A stretch of 34,363 nucleotides of DNA from Bacteroidota bacterium (GTDB lineage: Bacteria; Bacteroidota; JABWAT01): contig JAFLBE010000047.1 in NCBI GenBank assembly GCA_017303995.1, forward strand, positions 1 through 34,363, given 5' to 3'. Under the pieces are notes generated by a model. It saw nothing but the letters and a program-made list of their open reading frames with translations, was not told the DNA's origin and did no database searches. The position numbers and the translations under genes are program-made. Numbering within the stretch: position 1 is the stretch's first letter; the number at the start of each line of letters is the position of its first letter. Positions 16,707 through 24,391 of this stretch are shown piece after piece.

Positions 16707-17894
16707 ATGAAAACAGAACACCTCATTGAAATTGAAGCTGCAAAAAAAGCAGCAATTGAAGTCTTGCTTCACAATTCTCATGGCCCGTTTCATGGACTTC
16801 CAAGAACTGCCGGCTGGGGATACCCTGAGCCATACACCCGTGATCTTATGTTTTCAATTCTGGGAATCGCCGTAACTGAGAATCAAAAATTGCTCGGCAG
16901 TATCAGAAAAGTTTTAGAAACTCTGGCAAAAAATCAGACGCCGCGAGGTCATATTCCGTCGCTGGTTCACGACAAAGAAGACCGGGGATCAAGTGATACG
17001 ACTCCCTTATTTTTACTGGGCGTTGGCATATTTAGAAAAAAAACGGGTGAAACCGATTTCCTTCAACCTGCAGTTTTAAAAGCCTTATCCTGGATGGAAC
17101 ATCAGAGTCCGTCAGACCGGTATTTAATTGCCCAGCAACCCACCAGTGATTGGCGTGATGAACAATGGGTAACCGGTTATGGTTTGTTTGTAAACACTTT
17201 GGTTTACAGTTATTTACAGATTCTTGGTTTCCATGAAAATGCAGATAAAATCCGCCAAGAAATGGGACGTTTTACCATCACCGGCGGAACCATTCATCAT
17301 CATGTTCATGAAGGCCTTGCTGTCAGACATAAACCCTATTATGCCTTCTGGTCGTACAAAATTCACAGCAGTGAACGGTTTGATCTGCTCGGGAACAGTC
17401 TGGCAATTCTATCAGGAATCGCTTCAAAATCCCGTGCAGAAGACATTATTTCATGGATAGAGGATGAATGTACAGAAATGAAAAAGCGGGATGAACTGGT
17501 AGGCGACCTTCCGCCCAATTTCTTTCCCTTTATCAAAGCGCAGGATCCTGACTGGCATCCGCGTTATGCTGAATTTAACAGGCCTGGCGATTATCACAAT
17601 GGCGGAATCTGGCCGTTCATTTGCGGCGTCTACATTGCAGCCCTGGTTGCAGCAAAAAAATACACACTTGCAGGTGAAAAACTGGTTGCTTTAACCTGTT
17701 GTATAAAGAGTTCAGCAACTGGAAATGTTGAATTTGGATTTAATGAATGGATAAAAGCCCAGGATGGAAAACCAATGGGGCAAGACTGGCAAACCTGGAG
17801 TGCTGCTCTTTATTTATATGCAGCAAAATGTGTTGAAGAAAAGCATACACCCTTTTTTGATGAAATCAGAAAGCCAGAAAACCACGAAAAATAA
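16707..17894 (+). CDS. (Alpha/alpha)6-barrel glycosidase, GH100/amylo-1,6-glucosidase-like
   Basis: This 395-residue protein looks like an (alpha/alpha)6 toroid glycoside hydrolase. GWGYPEPYTRDLMFSILGIA (36-55) with its central aspartate, FNRPGDYHNGGIWPFICGVY and FNEWIKAQDGKPMGQDWQTW are the kind of motifs seen in neutral invertases (GH100) and in debranching amylo-alpha-1,6-glucosidases. Candidate acid/base residues are the aspartate in YTRD and the glutamate in FNEW. No signal peptide is present, so it acts in the cytoplasm. It is the last gene of the block with ene-reductase, PIG-L and GT4. Exact family and substrate are uncertain. A 7-bp hairpin at 17912-17929 follows its stop. Confidence 0.7.
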   Translation: MKTEHLIEIEAAKKAAIEVLLHNSHGPFHGLPRTAGWGYPEPYTRDLMFSILGIAVTENQKLLGSIRKVLETLAKNQTPRGHIPSLVHDKEDRGSSDTTPLFLLGVGIFRKKTGETDFLQPAVLKALSWMEHQSPSDRYLIAQQPTSDWRDEQWVTGYGLFVNTLVYSYLQILGFHENADKIRQEMGRFTITGGTIHHHVHEGLAVRHKPYYAFWSYKIHSSERFDLLGNSLAILSGIASKSRAEDIISWIEDECTEMKKRDELVGDLPPNFFPFIKAQDPDWHPRYAEFNRPGDYHNGGIWPFICGVYIAALVAAKKYTLAGEKLVALTCCIKSSATGNVEFGFNEWIKAQDGKPMGQDWQTWSAALYLYAAKCVEEKHTPFFDEIRKPENHEK

Positions 17895-17937
17895 TTTAAA
17901 GGGTTCAACCTGGTTTATCATTATAAACCTGTGATTT

Positions 17938-17995
17938 ATGTAAATAATCTGAAGGAATATGTAACACAATACTGATCAGATTGCCGCACCTTTAC
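17938..17995 (+). promoter_or_regulatory. Shared promoter architecture, copy 2 (OmpA-like gene)
   Basis: ATGTAAAT at 17938 and ATGTAACAC at 17959 are 21 bp apart. A 20-nt gap leads to ACCTTTAC at 17988-17995, about 57 bases before the ATG of the OmpA-like lipoprotein. The first half-site is less perfect than in the other two copies, and the DNA between half-sites is unrelated to theirs. The sequence AACCTGTGATTTATG just upstream (17926-17940) resembles the 15-nt repeats at 19724-19783. Confidence 0.6.
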
Positions 17996-18051
17996 ATCAG
18001 AGACATTCAATAAAAACACCTCGTGAAAACGGGCAAAAAAATAAAACAAAA

Positions 18052-18828
18052 ATGAAAAATACAGTTTTCTCCATCATCAGCACCACAACCCTTCTTGGTT
18101 TAGCCCTTACCGGTTGCGGACCCAGTGATGAACTTTTAAGTTCACGTGCCAGAGTTGACCGTCTTCAACAGGATAGTGTAAACACTCACGTACTTCTGAA
18201 TGATTGTAACATGACCGGGAAAAATCTCCGTCAGGAAAAAGCCTCGGTTCAAACCGATTTAAACGTTCTGACCAGTGAATCAAAAATGACCATTGCGGAT
18301 CAGGCAAAACGGTTAAAGACCATGCAGGATATCATTCAATCCCAAAAAGATGTGATGGGTCGCCTGAAAACTTCCATTGCTGATGCCCTTTTAAATTACA
18401 AAACTGATGAACTGAATGTCTACATTAAAGAGGGTGCAGTCTACGTTTCCCTCGAAGAAAAATTGTTATTTAAATCAGGCAGCGATGTTATCGATCCGAA
18501 GGGAAAAGAAGCATTAAAAACCCTGGCTGCTGTTCTTAAAAGCACAAAAGACATTACCGTGATGATTGAAGGTCATACTGATAACGTTCCCATTAAAACA
18601 GGTAAGTTTAAAGATAACTGGGATCTGAGTACCTCAAGGGCAACTTCAATCGTGAGAATTCTGACAACAGATTTCGGATTTGATTCAAACCGTATCACTG
18701 CATCAGGTAAAGGGCAGTTTCACCCGGTAAAATCAAATGAATCTGCAGATGGCCGCTCAGGAAACAGAAGAACCGAAATTATTCTAACACCTGACATGAA
18801 AGAATTATACAATTTGTTTTATCTGTAA
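18052..18828 (+). CDS. OmpA/MotB-domain lipoprotein
   Basis: This is a 258-residue outer-membrane lipoprotein with a lipobox at LALTG-C22. A helical, probably coiled-coil stalk (about 35-115) separates the anchor from a C-terminal OmpA-like peptidoglycan-binding domain (about 130-250). The domain shows the standard signatures FKSGSDVIDPKGKEAL, IEGHTDNVPIKTG, NWDLSTSRATSIVRIL and SGNRRTEIIL, including the aspartate and arginine that hold diaminopimelate. It should tether the outer membrane to the cell wall. It is a single gene with the shared promoter upstream and a strong terminator downstream (18891-18927). Confidence 0.94.
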   Translation: MKNTVFSIISTTTLLGLALTGCGPSDELLSSRARVDRLQQDSVNTHVLLNDCNMTGKNLRQEKASVQTDLNVLTSESKMTIADQAKRLKTMQDIIQSQKDVMGRLKTSIADALLNYKTDELNVYIKEGAVYVSLEEKLLFKSGSDVIDPKGKEALKTLAAVLKSTKDITVMIEGHTDNVPIKTGKFKDNWDLSTSRATSIVRILTTDFGFDSNRITASGKGQFHPVKSNESADGRSGNRRTEIILTPDMKELYNLFYL

Positions 18829-18890
18829 TAGAGAATTGCGTACTTAAATTCCTCCCTTGTTTGTAAGTATTGTAATTACAGATAAAAACA

Positions 18891-18927
18891 AAAAAACCCG
18901 TTCAATCAAATGAACGGGTTTTTTTTT
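18891..18927 (+). terminator. Strong intrinsic terminator after the OmpA-like gene
   Basis: A 14-bp perfect stem (18891-18904 with 18911-18924, core ACCCGTTCA/TGAACGGGT) and a run of nine T. The A-run on the left arm makes it potentially bidirectional. Confidence 0.88.
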
Positions 18928-18945
18928 AACCCTTATGTGGGATAA

Positions 18946-19003
18946 ATGTAACTCTTTTAAAAAGTTATGTAACACTTAAAAGTGCAAAGAGTGGCACCTT
19001 TAC
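18946..19003 (+). promoter_or_regulatory. Shared promoter architecture, copy 3 (beta-barrel gene)
   Basis: ATGTAACT at 18946 and ATGTAACAC at 18967, 21 bp apart, then 20 nt, then ACCTTTAC at 18996-19003; the ATG lies 45 bases downstream. Between the half-sites, CTTTTAAAAAG also makes a near-palindrome with the flanking TAACT/AGTTA. The block directly follows the terminator of the OmpA-like gene. Confidence 0.65.
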
Positions 19004-19047
19004 ATCGTAACAATAAATACCATAATGATTCTTAAAATTAAAATAAA

Positions 19048-19701
19048 ATGAAAAAATATTTCCTCGCCTTTTCATCAGTTCTGCTCTTTCTGGCAGCGAT
19101 TCAGACTCAGGCATTGGCTCAATTCAATTTCCCTTTATTCGGCTTAAAAGGCGGAGTTAATTTCTCCACTTTATATGCTGAAGATGTAGAAAATACCAAA
19201 ATGATTGGTGGATTTAATATCGGTTTTTTCAGCAAATTACCGGTTTCTGATTTCATTGCTATTCAACCTGAATTCTACTATACAACAAAAGGTGGTGAAG
19301 CTACCTATAAAAATGCCTTTCTTGACGGAACCGCCAGTTTCAAAACTGATTATGTAGAATTACCCATCCTTCTGATTTTAAATGTAACCGAAAATCTAAA
19401 CCTCCAGGTAGGTCCCTATTTATCATACCTGCTTAGCGGTAAAGTTAAAAACGTTTCAAGTAATTCTTACTTTGACTTTGAAGACAATATTGACACTGAA
19501 GATTTTAATCGGTTTGAAGGCGGAGTTGCTGTTGGTGCCGGTCTTGATTTAGGTGCCCTTGGAGTTGGAATTCGCTACAACCATGGTCTGACTAAAGTTG
19601 GTAAAGAAAAAACCTTTATGGGATATAAATATACCTTCCCGAATGCCAGTAATGGTGTTATCAACGTTTATGCTTCATTTGCCCTCACGGGTGGCAATTA
19701 A
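19048..19701 (+). CDS. Outer-membrane beta-barrel protein (PorT-like fold)
   Basis: This 217-residue protein has a signal peptide (cut after about residue 24, ALAQ) and a small beta-barrel of the OMP_b-brl type common in Bacteroidota. GLKGGVNFSTLY opens the barrel. FIAIQPEFYYTTKGGEAT, TDYVELPILLILN and LQVGPYLSYLLSGKV are the expected alternating strands with tight turns. Function of such small barrels is usually unknown. Its promoter is nearly identical to that of the universal stress protein, so stress induction is inferred. Confidence 0.88.
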   Translation: MKKYFLAFSSVLLFLAAIQTQALAQFNFPLFGLKGGVNFSTLYAEDVENTKMIGGFNIGFFSKLPVSDFIAIQPEFYYTTKGGEATYKNAFLDGTASFKTDYVELPILLILNVTENLNLQVGPYLSYLLSGKVKNVSSNSYFDFEDNIDTEDFNRFEGGVAVGAGLDLGALGVGIRYNHGLTKVGKEKTFMGYKYTFPNASNGVINVYASFALTGGN

Positions 19702-19723
19702 ATACCTGATTCGCTCAATTGAG

Positions 19724-19783
19724 TGACCTGTGATTTTATGACCTGTAATTCTATAACCTGTGATTTTGTGACCCGTAACCAGT
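19724..19783 (+). repeat. Four tandem 15-nt repeats
   Basis: TGACCTGTGATTTTA (19724-19738), TGACCTGTAATTCTA (19739-19753), TAACCTGTGATTTTG (19754-19768) and TGACCCGTAACCAGT (19769-19783) follow head to tail, losing similarity toward the last. They end 21 bases before the start of a small membrane-peptide gene and occupy its expected promoter/leader. A related single copy lies at 17926-17940. Confidence 0.8.
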
Positions 19784-19804
19784 TTTAAAAAAAAGGAATC
19801 TATC

Positions 19805-19957
19805 ATGAGCAATTTACTTTACACCATCGCCATCATTCTGATCATTTTATGGGCTATTGGGTTTTTGGGATTTAACGCTGGAGGAATTATTCACGTTCTT
19901 CTCGTTATCGCCGTTGTAGCCATTCTTTTGAGATTAATCAGGGGAAGCCGGCTGTAG
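19805..19957 (+). CDS. 50-residue DUF5670 (lmo0937-like) membrane peptide
   Basis: ATG 19805, preceded by an AAAGGAA-type ribosome site, opens a 50-residue frame ending TAG at 19955-19957. The peptide MSNLLYTIAIILIILWAIGF...GGIIHVLLVIAVVAILL...GSRL has two hydrophobic helices around a glycine-rich turn. This is the pattern I know from the lmo0937/DUF5670 family. Its size, composition and position are all typical. Function is unknown; small membrane peptides of this kind are often stress-induced. It lies between two beta-barrel genes, just after four tandem repeats. Confidence 0.8.
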   Translation: MSNLLYTIAIILIILWAIGFLGFNAGGIIHVLLVIAVVAILLRLIRGSRL

Positions 19958-20101
19958 TCGGATTTGATCACCTAATTTCAGTAAGAATCTGATTCTTGTC
20001 TTTTTTTCTGTTCTGTTATCGTGGAGTCGAGAAACCACAATAAAAAACTGGGCGTTACCGAAAAGCCTTATGAGTAGGACTGTTCAATTTAACTTACAAT
20101 C

Positions 20102-20602
20102 ATGAAAAAATTATTACTAGCTGTCTCTTTTTTACTTGTTTTTGGACTTTCTTTCGCTCAAAGTCCACTTGGTGTTGGTGCAACCCAGGTGAATATTGGT
20201 GTGGGAATGTCGAACTGGGGTGTTCCCTTCTATGCCGGATTTGATTACGGATTCCACCGGGATTTTACCTTTGGTGCTGAATTTTCTTATCGCGGATACC
20301 GTGAAAACTGGAAAAATAAATACTATGATCACAGCATCATGGGATTTTCTGGAAACGGTAACTACCACTTCAATACCATTCTGGGTCTTCCACGTCAATT
20401 TGACTTTTATGCCGGACTTAATATTGGGTTTTTCGTTTGGTCATCACCAGATGAATACAACGGAAGCCACAATTCAGGTCTTGGTCTTGGCGGACAATTG
20501 GGCGGCAGATTTTATTTCACCGACAGACTCGGCCTTAACGTTGAATTTGGCGGAAGTAATGCCTTTTCAGGCGGTAAAGTTGGTTTAACCATTAAAATGT
20601 AA
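20102..20602 (+). CDS. Small outer-membrane beta-barrel protein
   Basis: This 166-residue protein has a signal peptide (cut after about residue 19, SFAQ) and an all-beta body. Strands alternate aromatic and polar residues (YAGFDYGFHRDFTFGAEFSY, FDFYAGLNIGFFVW, GLGGQLGGRFYFTDRLGLN), as in small OmpW- or OmpX-like eight-stranded barrels. The C-terminus GKVGLTIKM is a plausible final strand, but it lacks the terminal aromatic residue of classical porins. No promoter box of the shared type is seen upstream. A terminator follows at 20624-20654. Confidence 0.82.
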   Translation: MKKLLLAVSFLLVFGLSFAQSPLGVGATQVNIGVGMSNWGVPFYAGFDYGFHRDFTFGAEFSYRGYRENWKNKYYDHSIMGFSGNGNYHFNTILGLPRQFDFYAGLNIGFFVWSSPDEYNGSHNSGLGLGGQLGGRFYFTDRLGLNVEFGGSNAFSGGKVGLTIKM

Positions 20603-20623
20603 AAACCCGCTCCCCTGAATTTC

Positions 20624-20654
20624 AAAAAAGACGCATGACCTGCGTCTTTTTTTT
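20624..20654 (+). terminator. Intrinsic terminator after the second beta-barrel gene
   Basis: AAAAAAGACGCA and TGCGTCTTTTTT pair perfectly over 12 bp around a TGACC loop and run into a total of eight T. Confidence 0.88.
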
Positions 20655-20787
20655 AAACCTCAAAATTAGATTACACAACAATTTTGCAGTAGAAAGACTT
20701 AAAAGAGGGTGGCGGGGGGCTAAATAATTGGGTAAATTTACAAGGATTCATTAACGATTATTCTTCTTTCTTATTTCAAGCTGACAA

Positions 20788-21684
20788 GTGAAAAAAACGA
20801 AACTCATTCTTCCGGATTATAAAGAAATCAATGATTTTCTTGAGTCCATTCAAGCAGAGTCCCGTACGTCAAACCCTAATTTATACTGTCTGCGGCTAAA
20901 AGAAAACGAAGGTTCAATTACCAATTATAAACCTCCATTCCGAAAAGATTTTTATTTTATCGCTTTAGTTACCAATGCAGGTGAAACTAAAATTATCTAT
21001 GACAACACAAGCGAAACCAATCTGAATTCCTTTCTTGTTTTTCAATCACCAGGCTTGTTGTACAGTTTTTATCGTGACAATTCTGCCAACGGATTCCTTA
21101 TTTATTTCAAACCGGAATGTTTTTCATTTTTCAAACCTGATTTTGAAAAGGAATTTCCGTTTTTCAACATTCTTCATACTCATTTTTTCAAGTTTAATCA
21201 TTCAAGATTTAAGGAATTCACTCCCCTCTTTGAAGACGTATTCAGTGCTTTTGAAAATTCGAAGGACAACCAACACACCATTGCCTCAGTAAAATTACTG
21301 GCACTTTTATATCAGCTCAAAGAGTTCACAACGGCTTCGAATCAGTGGGAACAGGGTTTCACAACACCTCAGCAACTTTTGGTTAAAAAATTCATTCAGT
21401 TGATCAATAACTTCTACATTGAAAAACGTACCATTGAAGAATATGCAGATCTGCTTTTTGTAACGCCCAATTATCTGTCGCAGTCAGTAAAATCTGCCAC
21501 TGGCAAAAATGCCCTTTCCTTTATTAATGACCGGATTATGACCGAAGCAAAATCCCTTATCCAGTTTACCGATTTTGATATTGCTGAGATTGCCTGGCAG
21601 CTCAATTTTTCAGATCCTGCTAATTTTGGAAAATTCTTCAAGAAACATACCGGACTTACCCCCCTCGAGTTCAGAAAAACCTGA
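20788..21684 (+). CDS. AraC-family transcriptional regulator
   Basis: This is a 298-residue regulator with a GTG start at 20788. The N-terminal part (about 1-165) is a cupin-like sensing region with a conserved YKPPFRKDFYFIALV segment. The C-terminal part (about 195-298) is the double helix-turn-helix of AraC: IEEYADLLFVTPNYLSQSVK for the first, and FDIAEIAWQLNFSDPANFGK followed by HTGLTPLEFRKT for the second. This form, with the hydrophobic PNYLS signature, is common in Bacteroidota. The reductase gene lies 112 bases downstream on the same strand and is the obvious candidate target. Confidence 0.92.
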   Translation: MKKTKLILPDYKEINDFLESIQAESRTSNPNLYCLRLKENEGSITNYKPPFRKDFYFIALVTNAGETKIIYDNTSETNLNSFLVFQSPGLLYSFYRDNSANGFLIYFKPECFSFFKPDFEKEFPFFNILHTHFFKFNHSRFKEFTPLFEDVFSAFENSKDNQHTIASVKLLALLYQLKEFTTASNQWEQGFTTPQQLLVKKFIQLINNFYIEKRTIEEYADLLFVTPNYLSQSVKSATGKNALSFINDRIMTEAKSLIQFTDFDIAEIAWQLNFSDPANFGKFFKKHTGLTPLEFRKT

Positions 21685-21796
21685 ACCAAAGTAATTTACC
21701 ATTTCATCCAAGTTTCTGACCATGTTGGTTAACCGGGGTCTCCCGACCTTTGTATAGTTAACTAAACAAACAGAAAAATAAAAAGGAAAAGAACCT

Positions 21797-22495
21797 ATGA
21801 AAACTATTGCAATCCTCGGAACCGGCGGCGTTGGGCAGACTTTCGCTTTAAAATTCGCTTCACTTGGTTATGAGGTCATGATCGGAACCCGGAATGTAGC
21901 AGAAAAATTAGCAAGTATAGAAAAAGATGGTTACGGGAATCCTCCATTCAGTGAATGGTATGCTGCAAATAGGAAAAGTGTAAAATTGGGGACTTTTGCA
22001 GAAGCTGCTGCTTTTGGTGAAACCATCTTAAATGCAACTATGGGTGGAAGTTCAATTCAGGTTTTAAACCTGGCCGGGGCAAATAATCTGGCTGGTAAAA
22101 TCCTGATTGATGTTGCCAATCCGCTTGATTTCAGCAAAGGAATGCCACCTTCACTCTTAACTGAACTGTCAAATACGAATTCACTGGGCGAAGAAATCCA
22201 GAAAAGCTTCCCGGATGTAAAAGTGGTAAAAACCCTGAACACGATGTGGTGTGGTCTAATGGTTAATCCGGGAATGATCAATAACGGTGACCATACCAAT
22301 TTTATCTGCGGAAATGATGCAGGTGCAAAATCCAACGTTAAAGAAATTTTGAAATCCTTTGGGTGGGCGGAAAAGAATATTCTGGATCTTGGAGAAATCA
22401 GTGCAGCAAGAGGAACTGAGGCCGTTCTTCCTGTTTGGCTGAGAATCTGGGGTGCAACCCAAAACGGTGCCTTCAATTTAAAGGTTGTAAGCTAA
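21797..22495 (+). CDS. NADP-binding reductase, F420-dependent oxidoreductase-like
   Basis: This 232-residue protein has an N-terminal Rossmann fold with GTGGVGQTFA (8-17) and MIGTRN, where the T-R pair favours NADP. Residues VKVVKTLNTMWCGLMVNP and IWGATQNGAFNLKVV are typical of the NADP oxidoreductase coenzyme F420-dependent family. In bacteria lacking F420 these proteins reduce other substrates. AAGGAAAAGAACCT forms the ribosome site. An ACCTTTGTATAG box at 21746 is a likely -7 element. It is paired with the upstream AraC regulator and is followed by a 12-bp hairpin at 22508-22534. Confidence 0.85.
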   Translation: MKTIAILGTGGVGQTFALKFASLGYEVMIGTRNVAEKLASIEKDGYGNPPFSEWYAANRKSVKLGTFAEAAAFGETILNATMGGSSIQVLNLAGANNLAGKILIDVANPLDFSKGMPPSLLTELSNTNSLGEEIQKSFPDVKVVKTLNTMWCGLMVNPGMINNGDHTNFICGNDAGAKSNVKEILKSFGWAEKNILDLGEISAARGTEAVLPVWLRIWGATQNGAFNLKVVS

Positions 22496-22507
22496 AAAAA
22501 ACCTATT

Positions 22508-22534
22508 GGGGAGATGCCGAACCGGCATCTCCCC
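22508..22534. terminator. Perfect 12-bp hairpin, probable terminator
   Basis: GGGGAGATGCCG (22508-22519) and CGGCATCTCCCC (22523-22534) pair around an AAC loop right after the reductase stop. There is no T-run on the + strand; A-rich sequence on the left would give a loose T-run on the - strand. Its position favours a terminator or transcript-stabilising role. Confidence 0.65.
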
Positions 22535-22544
22535 TGATATCTGC

Positions 22545-22576
22545 TTGATTGATAATTCCAACAACCCTACCTTTAT
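22545..22576 (+). promoter_or_regulatory. Probable housekeeping promoter of the DUF3788 gene
   Basis: TTGA at 22545-22548 and TACCTTTAT at 22568-22576 have 20 nt between TTG and TACC, and the ATG is about 55 bases downstream. The same spacing occurs at 29330-29360. Confidence 0.4.
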
Positions 22577-22630
22577 ATCCTGAATTAAGTTCCTTTCAAA
22601 TCGCATATCTACTTAACTAACAACTTTTTC

Positions 22631-23053
22631 ATGGAAAAACCTTCCCTGAACAACCCCGATCGTTTCCCTGATGAAAAGGAACTTTCACCTGTACTTGGTG
22701 ATGCTTTTGAAGCATGGAACCACTTTCAATCCCTTCTTAAAACTCATTTTCCTGATTTAAAACCCGAATGGAATTTCTACAAAGACGGAAAATGCTGGCT
22801 TTGTAAAGTGATTTATAAAAAGAAAACGATATGCTGGATTTCTGTCTGGGATGGATTTTTTAAAGTCACCGTTTATTTTCATATCAACAATGAAACTGAA
22901 GTTTTGCAACTGGATTTCAATGAAGATCTGAAGGATCAATTCCGGAATGCAAAACCTTCCGGTAAGATTAAACCGTTTACCCTCAGTGTTCCCGATTCTG
23001 ATTCTTTAACTGTCATTGTTAAAATCATGAAATTAAAACTGGAAGTAATATGA
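22631..23053 (+). CDS. DUF3788 family protein
   Basis: This is a 140-residue protein. EKPSLNNPDRFPDEKELSPVLGDAF at the start, EWNFYKDGKCWLCKVIYKKKTICWISVWDG in the middle and FKVTVYF afterwards match the DUF3788 family as I recall it. Family function is unknown; members are small soluble proteins found singly in Bacteroidota and Firmicutes. The stop overlaps the methyltransferase start by four bases (ATGA at 23050), so the two are co-translated and may work on a common substrate. Confidence 0.85.
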   Translation: MEKPSLNNPDRFPDEKELSPVLGDAFEAWNHFQSLLKTHFPDLKPEWNFYKDGKCWLCKVIYKKKTICWISVWDGFFKVTVYFHINNETEVLQLDFNEDLKDQFRNAKPSGKIKPFTLSVPDSDSLTVIVKIMKLKLEVI

Positions 23054-23811
23054 AACCCTGGTATGAATCGTTGTTTGAAAACTATGGTCAGAAATATGAT
23101 CAGGAAAATTTTGCTCAGGGAACCTTGGGTGAATGTGATTTTATTGAAAGTGAACTCAATTTCGAAAAATCTCTCAGCATTCTCGACATCGGATGCGGAA
23201 CAGGCAGGCATTCAATCGAATTGACGAAACGGGGATATCAGGTCACCGGCATAGATTTATCTGATTCTATGCTTCAAAAAGCAAAAGAAAAAGCGACCGC
23301 GCTAAACCTGACTATCACTTTTCAGAAACAGGACGCCAGAAACCTTCCCTTTTCAAACCAGTTTGATGTGGCTTTAATGCTTTGCGAAGGCTCCTTTCCG
23401 CTGATGGAAACGGATGAAATGAATTTTGAAATCCTTAAAAGTGCCTCAAAATCATTAAAAGAAAATGGAAAATTCATTTTCACCACCTTGAACGGATTGT
23501 TTCCGCTTTATCATTCTGTCGAACAATTCTGCGGGACAAATACGGCAGACGGCAATGCAACCTATAAAAGCAATACTTTCGATCTGATGACGTTCAGGGA
23601 TCACAATATCACAACCGTAGAAGATGATTCAGGCAACAAAAAAGAACTGATCTGCAACGAACGGTATTACGTTCCCAGTGAAATCACGTGGCTTTTGAAA
23701 TCGGTGGGGTTTAAGAAAATTGAAATTTTTGGGGCGAAACTCGGGGCATTTTCAAGATCCGATCAGTTGACCACAGAAGATTTTGAAATGCTGGTTGTGG
23801 CTGAAAAATGA
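23050..23811 (+). CDS. Class I SAM-dependent methyltransferase
   Basis: This is a 253-residue methyltransferase. Motif I is ILDIGCGTGRHSIELTKRGY (about 44-63), and the acidic post-I end is VTGIDLSDSML. FQKQDARNLPF is motif II/III and FDVALMLCEGSFPLM is motif IV. The substrate cannot be assigned; the overall shape is the UbiE/SmtA-like small-molecule group. It is coupled by ATGA overlap to the DUF3788 gene upstream and followed after 12 bases by the deacylase gene, suggesting one transcript for all three. Confidence 0.9.
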   Translation: MKPWYESLFENYGQKYDQENFAQGTLGECDFIESELNFEKSLSILDIGCGTGRHSIELTKRGYQVTGIDLSDSMLQKAKEKATALNLTITFQKQDARNLPFSNQFDVALMLCEGSFPLMETDEMNFEILKSASKSLKENGKFIFTTLNGLFPLYHSVEQFCGTNTADGNATYKSNTFDLMTFRDHNITTVEDDSGNKKELICNERYYVPSEITWLLKSVGFKKIEIFGAKLGAFSRSDQLTTEDFEMLVVAEK

Positions 23812-23823
23812 GGTTTTAAAATC

Positions 23824-24297
23824 ATGTCAATTGAACCTGTAAAAGCCTTTTTTAAAACTCTTGATCAGGATTACCCGATTTTGGAATTTGATCAGTCAAG
23901 CGCAACGGTTGAATTGGCCGCACAGGCGTTGGGGGTCATTCCCGGGCGGATCGCAAAAACCCTATCTCTGAAAAAAGATGACACAGCTTTTCTGATCGTG
24001 ACAGCCGGGGACGTCAAACTCGACAACCAAAAGTTCAAAGCTGAATTCGGATTTAAAGCAAAATTCCTTTCCCCGGAAGAAGTCTTGCATTTTACCGGAC
24101 ATGAAATTGGTGGCGTTTGTCCGTTCGGATTAAAAGAAAAACTTGATGTTTTTCTGGATGAGTCACTTCAGAATTTTACAACCGTTTTTCCTGCCTGCGG
24201 AAGCAAGAATTCTGCCGTCGAACTTACCTGCGATGAACTTGACCGGTATTCGATGCCCGTAAAATGGATAGATGTCTGCAAAATGAAGACTGAGTAG
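23824..24297 (+). CDS. YbaK/EbsC-like aminoacyl-tRNA deacylase
   Basis: This is a 157-residue trans-editing enzyme of the YbaK/ProX-like superfamily. TAGDVKLDNQKFKAEFGFKAKFLSPEEV and FTGHEIGGVCPFGLK form the conserved core, with a lysine in the KLDNQKF stretch and the GGVCPFG loop near the active site. Such proteins hydrolyse mischarged Ala-, Cys- or other tRNAs released by synthetases; the exact specificity is unclear here. It lies 12 bases after the methyltransferase gene. Confidence 0.9.
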   Translation: MSIEPVKAFFKTLDQDYPILEFDQSSATVELAAQALGVIPGRIAKTLSLKKDDTAFLIVTAGDVKLDNQKFKAEFGFKAKFLSPEEVLHFTGHEIGGVCPFGLKEKLDVFLDESLQNFTTVFPACGSKNSAVELTCDELDRYSMPVKWIDVCKMKTE

Positions 24298-24391
24298 TAT
24301 CCCACAGCAATTCAAACAAAACACCTTTCTATCCGTAAACCTTTTTGACCTAAATCAAAAATTGAACTAATTGGGTAAGGAAGGGAAAATC

